NCBI GenBank assembly: GCA_021815065.1
Contig: JAKAHI010000055.1
Coordinates: 1-7,701 of the forward strand
Source: a bacterium
Lineage (GTDB): Bacteria > JAMCPX01
Length of the DNA stretch: 7,701 bases
Direction of reading: 5' to 3'
Part shown: positions 1 through 5,133 of the stretch, piece by piece
Numbering within the stretch: the first letter of the stretch is position 1
Layout: each line of letters begins with the position of its first letter
The notes under the pieces: model-generated
Databases searched by the model: none
Told to the model about the DNA's origin: nothing
Seen by the model: only the letters and a program-made list of their open reading frames with translations
Translations under genes and position numbers: made by a program

Positions 1-46
1 TTGTCCATATGCCGGCACACTGCTTCCTGCTGTAGCGTTCTATCAT
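1..46 (-). CDS. purB: Adenylosuccinate lyase, N-terminal fragment (cut by window edge)
   Basis: Fifteen codons are visible on the minus strand, reading MIERYSRKQCAGIWT, before the window ends. The pattern MIERY(S/T)R followed by IW(T/S) is the usual N-terminus of bacterial PurB, which cleaves adenylosuccinate to AMP and SAICAR to AICAR in cytosolic purine synthesis. An AGGAG Shine-Dalgarno lies at 58-54, seven bases before the ATG, supporting a genuine start. It sits 48 bases downstream of the tpx stop on the same strand with no hairpin terminator between, so the two are probably co-transcribed. The identification rests on very few residues, and the catalytic parts are outside the window. Confidence 0.68.
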   Translation of the reverse strand, partial: MIERYSRKQCAGIWT

Positions 47-94
47 ACGAAAACTCCTCTCATCGTGTTTCCACTGTTTGTATGACGGGAGTGT

Positions 95-610
95 TTATTT
101 TGTCAATGCCTTCACCGCTTCAAGTGTTTTCGTATAATCGGGGTGGCTGGTTATGTCGGGTACTATCTCCATGTAGCGTATGGTGTTGTTTTTGTCGACG
201 ACAAATATCGATCGTGCGAGCAAACGCAGTTCTTTGATGAGAACGCCGTAGGCATTGCCGAATGAAGCATCCCGGTGGTCCGATAATGTCCTGATTTTAT
301 CTATGCCGCCTGCGGAACAGAATCGTGATATGGCAAAAGGCAGGTCCATGCTCAGGTTTATAATAATGATATCGGCGGGCAGTTTGCCAGCTTCTTCGTT
401 GAACCTCGTTGCCTGCAGGTTGCATACAGGGGTATCCAGAGACGGTGTAACGCTGAACACCTTTATCTTTCCTGCAAAGTCCTTGAGACCGACCGGAGTC
501 ATGTCTTTGTCGAGAGCAACAAAATCGGGCGCTTTGTCACCAACCTTGAGTGCCGGGCCGACCAGCGTGAGCGGATTACCTTTTGAAGTAACGATATTTT
601 TTCTTTCCAT
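95..610 (-). CDS. tpx: Thiol peroxidase (Tpx-type peroxiredoxin)
   Basis: This 171-residue protein has the usual length of the Tpx family of atypical 2-Cys peroxiredoxins, which reduce H2O2 and alkyl hydroperoxides using thioredoxin. A GNP segment near residues 11-13 is typical of Tpx N-termini. The active site reads TPSLDTPVC, with the peroxidatic Cys at 63 and the PxxxT context (P56, T60). The resolving Cys is C98 in SRFCSAGG, and the conserved Arg is R133 in LLAR. No signal peptide is seen, so it should be cytosolic. The start at 610 is chosen because AGGAGGA (620-614) precedes it and the family's N-terminus begins here. The frame stays open upstream to 739, but those 43 residues resemble nothing in Tpx. 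It lies upstream of purB, and diverges from the tRNA-thrS cluster. Confidence 0.95.
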   Translation of the reverse strand: MERKNIVTSKGNPLTLVGPALKVGDKAPDFVALDKDMTPVGLKDFAGKIKVFSVTPSLDTPVCNLQATRFNEEAGKLPADIIIINLSMDLPFAISRFCSAGGIDKIRTLSDHRDASFGNAYGVLIKELRLLARSIFVVDKNNTIRYMEIVPDITSHPDYTKTLEAVKALTK

Positions 611-650
611 ACATCCTCCTTTTCGATTCGGTTTGGTAGCTTCTGAGAAG

Positions 651-679
651 ATCATAATCACGATAAAATTCCGAAGCAA
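651..679 (-). promoter_or_regulatory. Candidate promoter for tpx
   Basis: On the minus strand TTGCTT (679-674, weak -35) is followed after 17 bases by TATGAT (656-651, five of six matches to the -10 consensus). Transcription would start near 644 and give a leader of about 35 bases to the tpx ATG. No OxyR- or PerR-like operator is recognisable. This is inferred from consensus only. Confidence 0.35.
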
Positions 680-726
680 TAGACCGGTATATTCTGTCCT
701 CTCAGTGCGATATTCTCTGTCTCTGC

Positions 727-791
727 TTGACATCGTCAAAATGTGCTGATAGCTCTTTAAAGATAATGAGTTGCATTAAAAAAAATACAAT
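727..791 (+). promoter_or_regulatory. Promoter region of the tRNA-Val/thrS cluster (elements uncertain)
   Basis: A perfect -35 hexamer TTGACA lies at 727-732, but 17 bases further only TAGCTC (750-755) is present, a poor -10. A better -10, TACAAT, lies at 786-791; it would start transcripts a few bases before the first tRNA at 805 but has no good -35 at the right distance. The TTGACA is part of a perfect inverted repeat, TTGAC-ATC-GTCAA (727-739). A ten-base palindrome, TCTTTAAAGA, follows at 754-763. Some promoter must lie here because the genes diverge from tpx, but which elements are used cannot be settled by eye. Confidence 0.35.
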
Positions 792-804
792 CGAATATGC
801 ATGC

Positions 805-879
805 AGGCACGTAGCTCAGGGGGAGAGCGCTGCTTTCACACAGCAGAGGTCGACGGTTCGAAACCGTCCGTGCCTACCA
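805..879 (+). tRNA. tRNA-Val, anticodon CAC
   Basis: A full cloverleaf folds by hand. The acceptor AGGCACG (805-811) pairs with CGTGCCT (869-875). The D stem is GCTC/GAGC (814-817 with 825-828). The anticodon stem CTGCT/AGCAG (830-834 with 842-846) holds the loop TTCACAC, giving anticodon CAC at 837-839, which reads GUG valine. The T stem is GACGG/CCGTC with loop TTCGAAA. The discriminator A is followed by an encoded CCA (877-879). A 71-base spacer separates it from the next tRNA, and the first 27 bases of the two are identical, suggesting duplication or gene conversion. Confidence 0.97.
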
Positions 880-950
880 CTTCGCCTCAGGTTAATCCGT
901 TTCGACCACTTGGACGGTTCCCGTATGTATGGAGAGAACGGAGGTCTTAC

Positions 951-1025
951 AGGCACGTAGCTCAGGGGGAGAGCGCTACCTTGACACGGTAGAGGTCGGC
1001 GGTTCGAGACCGCCCGTGCCTACCA
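951..1025 (+). tRNA. tRNA-Val, anticodon GAC
   Basis: The acceptor AGGCACG (951-957) pairs with CGTGCCT (1015-1021), and the D stem is GCTC/GAGC. The anticodon stem CTACC/GGTAG (976-980 with 988-992) holds the loop TTGACAC, giving anticodon GAC at 983-985, which reads GUC and GUU valine. The T stem is GGCGG/CCGCC with loop TTCGAGA. CCA is encoded at 1023-1025. The thrS ATG follows after only seven bases, so the tRNA is almost certainly transcribed with thrS and must be cut out of the same transcript. A valine isoacceptor reading GUA is not in the window and must lie elsewhere. Confidence 0.97.
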
Positions 1026-1032
1026 TTCAATT

Positions 1033-2943
1033 ATGCTTACCATTACCTTTGAAAATAACCAATACGAAGTACAGGAAAATACTACGATTAAGGCTTTTCT
1101 CGATGGCATCAAAAGGCTTAAACATGATTTCATCGTTGCAAAAATGAACGGCCGGTATGTGGATCTTTCGTACAAGATCAAAGAGGACAGGGCTGTACTC
1201 CAACCCGTATCAATCGCGGACCCCGATGCGTTGCCGGTTATCAGACATTCTGCTTCACACCTCATGGCGCAGGCCGTTAAAGAATTGTTCCCTGAAGCAA
1301 AAATGACGATTGGCCCGTCAATCGACGAGGGATTCTACTACGATTTTTCTCTTGCAAACCCTTTTACCCCGCAGGATTTAGAAAAGATAGAGCAGCGCAT
1401 GAAAGAGCTGGTAAAAAAGAATATTCCTATAGAAAGAAAAGAACTTACAAAGGACGAGGCAGAAAAGTTATTCCGGGATAAGCATGAAGATTACAAGATC
1501 GAGATCCTCAAGGATATTCAGGGTGCAATCTCGGCGTATCAGCAGGGAGATTTTGTCGATCTCTGCTTCGGTCCCCATGTGCCGTCAACGGGATATCTGA
1601 AGGCATTTAAGCTGCTTTCTACTGCGGGTGCTTACTGGCGCGGAGACGAGCACAATGAAATGCTCAGAAGAATATACGGCACTGCATTCCCCGACAAGGA
1701 ATCTCTGAAGGCACATCTTGAAAGAATCGAAGAGGCAAAAAAGAGAGACCACCGGAAACTCGGAAAAGAACTGGATCTGTTTTCCCTGGAAGACGAGATC
1801 GGGCCGGGACTTGTTCTCTGGCATCCCAAAGGCGCGATCCTGAGAAATGTCATAGAAAATTACTGGAAGGATCTGCATAATGCATCGGGTTATCAATTTG
1901 TCTATACACCGCATATAGCCAAGCTATCGTTATGGAATACCAGCGGTCACCTCGGTTTTTACCGGGAAAATATGTTTCCATCCATGGAGCTTGAGAGCGT
2001 GGATTATCAGTTAAAGCCCATGAATTGCCCATTCCATATAGCCATATATAAAACGGATACGCGAAGCTACAAAGACCTGCCGTTACGGTGGGCCGAGCTC
2101 GGGACTGTTTATAGGTTCGAACGATCTGGTGTTATGCACGGTCTTATGAGGGTACGCGGCTTTACGCAGGATGATGCGCATATATTTGTTACCCCTGAAA
2201 AACTTGAAGATGAGGTCGTCAAAATACTCGAACTTGCACTGCACTATCTAAAAACGTTTGGATTTGAGCACTATAATATCTATCTTTCCACGAGGCCGGA
2301 AAAGTACGTCGGCAGTCTCGAGAATTGGGACAAAGCGGAATCGGCCCTCAAGGGTGCCCTGGACTCAATGTCCCTCGCATACTCGATAGATCCCGGAGAA
2401 GGAGTTTTCTACGGGCCTAAAATAGACATAAAAATAAAAGATGTGCTGGGCAGGGAATGGCAGTGCTCGACGATTCAGATTGACTTTAATTTGCCGGAAA
2501 GGTTTGATGTCAGTTACGTCGGTGATGATAACCAGAAGCACAGGACCATCATGGTTCACCGTGCCATTATGGGGTCGCTGGAGAGATTTATAGGGGTTCT
2601 TATCGAACACTATGGCGGTGCCTTTCCTTTCTGGCTTTCACCCGTCCAGGCAAAAGTTATTGCCATAAATACGAGAAATGTTGATTATGCAAACGAAATA
2701 GTGTTAGCTCTTAAGAACAAGCAGATAAGGGTAGAAGCCGATTACCGCGATGAAACGTTGTCCTATAAGATCAGAGAGGCAACTTTACAAAAGATCCCTT
2801 TTTTGTTAATAGTGGGCGACAAGGAACAGCAAACAAACACGGTCACGATACGGCAGTACAAAGAAACGAAACAATCGTCTCTTTCGGTTGATGAACTGAT
2901 GGAGTTGTTGTATAAAAAAAATAGAGAGAGGACAAATACATAG
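1033..2943 (+). CDS. thrS: Threonyl-tRNA synthetase
   Basis: This 636-residue class II synthetase attaches threonine to tRNA-Thr and is full length for bacterial ThrRS. An N-terminal TGS domain covers about residues 1-60. The editing domain that removes mischarged serine (about 62-225) keeps HSASH (H72, H76) and the Cys/His pair of LCFGPH (C178, H182). The catalytic core has the zinc ligands C332 (MNCPFH), H383 (DDAHIF) and H509 (MVHRA), motif 2 around RFERSG (361-366), and motif 3 GSLERF (514-519). The anticodon-binding domain runs from about 535 to the end. The ATG fits the family N-terminus but has no Shine-Dalgarno, since the tRNA CCA ends seven bases upstream. Its TAG overlaps the proposed infC start. 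Confidence 0.98.
   Translation: MLTITFENNQYEVQENTTIKAFLDGIKRLKHDFIVAKMNGRYVDLSYKIKEDRAVLQPVSIADPDALPVIRHSASHLMAQAVKELFPEAKMTIGPSIDEGFYYDFSLANPFTPQDLEKIEQRMKELVKKNIPIERKELTKDEAEKLFRDKHEDYKIEILKDIQGAISAYQQGDFVDLCFGPHVPSTGYLKAFKLLSTAGAYWRGDEHNEMLRRIYGTAFPDKESLKAHLERIEEAKKRDHRKLGKELDLFSLEDEIGPGLVLWHPKGAILRNVIENYWKDLHNASGYQFVYTPHIAKLSLWNTSGHLGFYRENMFPSMELESVDYQLKPMNCPFHIAIYKTDTRSYKDLPLRWAELGTVYRFERSGVMHGLMRVRGFTQDDAHIFVTPEKLEDEVVKILELALHYLKTFGFEHYNIYLSTRPEKYVGSLENWDKAESALKGALDSMSLAYSIDPGEGVFYGPKIDIKIKDVLGREWQCSTIQIDFNLPERFDVSYVGDDNQKHRTIMVHRAIMGSLERFIGVLIEHYGGAFPFWLSPVQAKVIAINTRNVDYANEIVLALKNKQIRVEADYRDETLSYKIREATLQKIPFLLIVGDKEQQTNTVTIRQYKETKQSSLSVDELMELLYKKNRERTNT
2926..2942 (+). promoter_or_regulatory. 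infC ribosome binding site and AUA start overlapping the thrS stop
   Basis: GAGAGG (2926-2931) lies inside the last thrS codons, and eight bases later comes ATA (2940-2942), in frame with IF3. The ATA shares two bases with the thrS stop TAG (2941-2943), a layout suited to termination-reinitiation. No ATG, GTG or TTG in this frame falls early enough to include the conserved IF3 N-terminus. Confidence 0.65.
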
Positions 2944-3449
2944 AAAAAGAACTGCGTTTTAATAGGAAGATCACTGCGCGAGAGGTGTTACTTATAGATG
3001 CGAATGGTTCACAGCTTGGAAGTATGTCTTTAGGACAGGCATTATCGATAGCAGAACAGGTTGGTCTTGATGTTGTGGAAGTATCTCCGAACAGTAATCC
3101 GCCTGTTTGCAAGCTGATGGATTTCGGCAAATACAAATACCAACTGAAAAAGAAGAGCAGGGATTCGAGAAAGTCACAGGTTGTTATAAAAACAAAGGAA
3201 GTTAAGTTAAGACCTACGACAGACGAACATGATGTAAATGTTAAGATAGGCAAAATAAAGGAACTTTTAAAAGATGGTAACAGGGTTAAGGTGGGAGTAT
3301 TTTTAAAAGGCAGAGAGATGATGTATACAGACAGAGCTTATGCAATGCTCGACAAATTGGTCAAGATGCTTGTTGATGATGCCGTCGTGGCAGAGGCACC
3401 AAAGCATTTCGGCAAAACCGTATATGCGGTTTTAGCAGCTAAAAAATGA
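2940..3449 (+). CDS. infC: Translation initiation factor IF-3
   Basis: IF3 binds the 30S subunit, prevents premature 50S joining and checks start-codon and initiator-tRNA pairing. From the proposed AUA start the product is 169 residues, normal for the family. The N-terminal domain has the conserved FNRKITAREVLLIDANG stretch (about 7-23), then PPVCKLMDFGKYKYQ, a lysine-rich linker, and the C-domain from VKLRPTTDEHD through the GREM segment. A GTG at 2985 would give only 154 residues, and would cut off the conserved first 15, including N8 and R14. Rare starts are a family habit: E. coli infC uses AUU, and IF3 represses its own synthesis by rejecting such codons. AUA here is inferred from homology, reading frame and Shine-Dalgarno spacing. 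CTG at 2952 is a less likely alternative. Confidence 0.93.
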   Translation: MEKELRFNRKITAREVLLIDANGSQLGSMSLGQALSIAEQVGLDVVEVSPNSNPPVCKLMDFGKYKYQLKKKSRDSRKSQVVIKTKEVKLRPTTDEHDVNVKIGKIKELLKDGNRVKVGVFLKGREMMYTDRAYAMLDKLVKMLVDDAVVAEAPKHFGKTVYAVLAAKK

Positions 3450-3473
3450 TAAATTCTCAAGGAGATATTTGAT

Positions 3474-3671
3474 ATGCCAAAGATAAAAACAAAATCAGGG
3501 GCTAAGAAAAGATTTGCTGTAACGGGCACCGGCAAGGTGAAAGCAAAGAGGCCGGGTATGCGGCATTTACTCGAACATAAGACAAAGAGCAGAAAGAGAA
3601 GACTGAAGCATGACGTGATATTTGCGGGTTCGATAAAAAAACAATTAAAAAGGCTTATACCGAGTGCTTAG
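3474..3671 (+). CDS. rpmI: 50S ribosomal protein L35
   Basis: This 65-residue, strongly basic protein has the usual length and sequence of L35. It opens MPKIKTKSGAKKRF, continues through GTGKVKAKRPG and the HLLEHKTKSRKR segment, and ends in the KRLIP tail. It is a small 50S component buried in 23S rRNA. The start is preceded by AAGGAGAT (3459-3466) at good distance, 24 bases after the infC stop. The order thrS-infC-rpmI-rplT is the classic IF3 operon. Confidence 0.97.
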   Translation: MPKIKTKSGAKKRFAVTGTGKVKAKRPGMRHLLEHKTKSRKRRLKHDVIFAGSIKKQLKRLIPSA

Positions 3672-3784
3672 TAAAGAAATTCAAGAATCAAAATTAAACA
3701 TTCAAAATCAAAAAAATGCAAAATTAAAGTTTCGCCGATAAAAAATAAAAAAATGATATTCAGGAGAATTCAAAGAGGTGTTAT
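3672..3784 (+). other. A-rich spacer between rpmI and rplT
   Basis: This gap of 113 bases is very rich in A on the coding strand and is long for this normally compact gene pair. CAAAATTAAA occurs at 3689-3698 and again at 3719-3728, exactly 30 bases apart, and CAAAAT also occurs at 3703. Near its end, ATTCAGGAGA (3758-3767) is directly followed by a near copy, ATTCAAAGAGG (3768-3778), whose GAGG is the likely rplT Shine-Dalgarno. No hairpin terminator or convincing promoter is visible. Confidence 0.6.
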
Positions 3785-4144
3785 ATGAGGGTAAAAAGAG
3801 GAGTGACAGCTAAAAAGAGACATAAAAAGTATTTAAAACTTGCAAAGGGATACTGGGGCAAAAAGCATCTTCTCTATAAAACTGCCCGAGAAGCTGTAGA
3901 AAAAGCACTCAAATACAGTTATAGGGACAGGAGGGCAAGAAAAAGAGATTTCAGATCCCTATGGATTATAAGGATCAATGCAAAGACGAGAGAATCGGGC
4001 ATAAGCTATTCAAGCTTTATTTCTGGATTAAAGAAAGCCCATATCGAAATCAACCGGAAGATGCTTGCAGAGCTTGCAGTAAATCAACCGTCGGATTTTC
4101 AGAACCTTGTGGATGCATCGAAAAAGGCACTTGGACAGGCGTAG
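3785..4144 (+). CDS. rplT: 50S ribosomal protein L20
   Basis: This 119-residue protein matches L20 throughout: RVKRGVTAKKRHKK at the N-terminus, KLAKGYWG, the YRDRRARKRDFRSLW core, and the GLKKAHIEINRKMLAELA helix with the usual C-terminal end. L20 is needed early in 50S assembly. In E. coli and Bacillus it also represses rpmI-rplT by binding a leader RNA. The basic N-terminal extension and globular C-domain are both present. The ATG follows AAGAGG at good distance. Instead of the commonly following pheS, the next gene is rpsL, 79 bases away. Confidence 0.97.
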   Translation: MRVKRGVTAKKRHKKYLKLAKGYWGKKHLLYKTAREAVEKALKYSYRDRRARKRDFRSLWIIRINAKTRESGISYSSFISGLKKAHIEINRKMLAELAVNQPSDFQNLVDASKKALGQA

Positions 4145-4169
4145 GATACGCTTGAGAATAAGAAACATA

Positions 4170-4198
4170 TTGACACAGGGAAACAGGTATGCTACAAA
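4170..4198 (+). promoter_or_regulatory. Candidate sigma-70 type promoter for rpsL-rpsG-fusA-tuf
   Basis: A perfect -35 TTGACA (4170-4175) is followed by exactly 17 bases and then TACAAA (4193-4198, four of six -10 matches). Transcription would start near 4205, leaving a leader of about 20 bases that contains the rpsL Shine-Dalgarno. No terminator hairpin lies between the rplT stop and this element, so readthrough from the IF3 operon is also possible. Confidence 0.55.
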
Positions 4199-4223
4199 AT
4201 AAAATTCATTTTTGGAGAGATAA

Positions 4224-4598
4224 GTGACAACAATTAATCAGCTTATACGGGGAGCAAGGAAGAGGATGAAGTCGAAGAGTAAGGCGGCAGCTTTACAGAG
4301 TAATCCTCAGAAGAGAGGTGTGTGTGTAAGGGTTTATACGACGACACCGAAGAAACCGAACTCCGCCTTAAGAAAAGTTGCAAGAGTAAGATTAACGAAC
4401 GGGATGGAAGTGACGGCTTATATACCGGGTATAGGGCATGAACTTCAGGAACACGCCGTTGTGCTTGTTCGGGGCGGAAGGGTACGGGACCTGCCTGGAG
4501 TTCGATATCACATCATAAGGGGTTCATTGGACACAACCGGAGTTAAAGAACGGAAAAAAGGGCGTTCGAAGTACGGCGCCAAGAAACAAAAGGCATAA
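4224..4598 (+). CDS. rpsL: 30S ribosomal protein S12
   Basis: S12 sits at the decoding centre and contributes to accuracy and streptomycin response. The 124-residue product has the family core PQKRGVC, the loop TTTPKKPNSALRK (K43 and K44 present), NLQEH-like HELQEHAVV, and RGGRVRDLPGVRYH. Asp89, the residue methylthiolated by RimO in many bacteria, is kept. Residue 88 is Arg (CGG at 4485-4487), where E. coli and most bacteria have Lys. The start is GTG, since the S12 N-terminus TTINQLIR begins here. GGAG (4214-4217) lies six bases upstream, and no ATG in this frame fits. It begins the str-type cluster, and rpsG follows after ten bases. Confidence 0.98.
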   Translation: MTTINQLIRGARKRMKSKSKAAALQSNPQKRGVCVRVYTTTPKKPNSALRKVARVRLTNGMEVTAYIPGIGHELQEHAVVLVRGGRVRDLPGVRYHIIRGSLDTTGVKERKKGRSKYGAKKQKA

Positions 4599-4608
4599 AG
4601 GAAATTAG

Positions 4609-5079
4609 ATGTCGAGAAAAAAGAAAGTTATACATGAGTTTGTTTTACCGGAAGCAGGATATAACGAAGAGTTAACGGCTAAATTTATCCGGTATATAAT
4701 GAAACAGGGAAAGAGAATAACGGCCCAGAGGATATTCAATTCGGTTCTGAGTGAACTGCAATTGAAGAAAAAAGACGACCCTGTTAATGTATTTGTCAAA
4801 GCCGTTGACAATGTAAAACCAGTACTTGAGACCAGATCAAGACGGGTAGGAGGAGCAACATATCAGGTACCGGTAGAGGTGCGTGAAAACAGGCAGATAG
4901 CACTTGCTTTCAGATGGATACTTCTGTCTGCACGTTCAAGAACAGAAAAAACGATGGTGAATAAACTTGCAGGTGAGATACTCGATGCTTACGAGAACAA
5001 AGGAAATGCAATAAAGAAGAGAGAAGACACCCACAAAATGGCAGAAGCGAACAGAGCTTTTGCGCACTACCGCTGGTAA
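4609..5079 (+). CDS. rpsG: 30S ribosomal protein S7
   Basis: S7 is a primary 16S rRNA-binding protein that starts assembly of the 30S head and lines the E site. The 156-residue length is the usual bacterial one. Family landmarks are KFIRYIMKQGKR near residues 25-36, RSRRVGGATYQVPVEVR around 77-93, and the closing segment THKMAEANRAFAHYRW. AAAGGAAA overlapping the rpsL stop serves as Shine-Dalgarno, so translation is probably coupled to rpsL. S7 represses the str operon in E. coli by binding a long rpsL-rpsG spacer. The gap here is only ten bases, so that type of site cannot fit in the spacer. Confidence 0.98.
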   Translation: MSRKKKVIHEFVLPEAGYNEELTAKFIRYIMKQGKRITAQRIFNSVLSELQLKKKDDPVNVFVKAVDNVKPVLETRSRRVGGATYQVPVEVRENRQIALAFRWILLSARSRTEKTMVNKLAGEILDAYENKGNAIKKREDTHKMAEANRAFAHYRW

Positions 5080-5098
5080 TATTCAAGGTCAGCATAAC

Positions 5099-5127
5099 GA
5101 ATAACAGGGAGCTTATTCTTTTAATAA
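5099..5127 (+). promoter_or_regulatory. fusA leader with two mutually exclusive hairpins around a distant Shine-Dalgarno
   Basis: The only good Shine-Dalgarno before fusA is GGGAG (5107-5111), 22 bases from the ATG and so too far in linear sequence. GAATAA (5099-5104) can pair with TTATTC (5113-5118), placing GGGAG in an eight-base loop. Alternatively TTATT (5113-5117) can pair with AATAA (5123-5127), which would shorten the effective gap to about seven bases. Both stems are short and nearly all A-U, so their stability is doubtful. The pairing is seen in the sequence; the function is inference. Confidence 0.35.
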
Positions 5128-5133
5128 TTTTAT

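Noticed and set aside
611..739. A 43-residue N-terminal extension of Tpx reaching to 739.
   Set aside because: The family N-terminus begins at the ATG at 610, which has its own AGGAGGA. The extension has no resemblance to Tpx and would run through the promoter region.
1..749. Plus-strand open frames opposite purB and tpx (1-237 and 255-749).
   Set aside because: They lie antisense to clear homologues and show no family features or ribosome binding sites.
880..950. Possible decayed tRNA between the two tRNA-Val genes: GACGGTTC at 913-920 repeats the T-arm sequence at 852-859, and ACCACTT occurs twice.
   Set aside because: No acceptor, D or anticodon stem can be formed. Two short matches of 7-8 bases are not enough to call a pseudo-tRNA.
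727..1147. Three short plus-strand open frames overlapping the two tRNA-Val genes and the thrS start.
   Set aside because: They are made of tRNA sequence translated in chance frames (the repeated QARSSGGERC/Y-like peptide comes from the identical tRNA 5' halves) and have no ribosome binding sites.
2985..2987. GTG as the infC start.
   Set aside because: It would remove the conserved first 15 residues of IF3, and its upstream Shine-Dalgarno spacing is poor compared with the ATA at 2940.
3753..3788. An 11-codon upstream frame (MIFRRIQRGVI) ending in TGA that overlaps the rplT ATG as ATGA.
   Set aside because: The geometry is attractive for coupling, but there is no Shine-Dalgarno before its ATG and the region is low-complexity A-rich sequence, so chance is likely.
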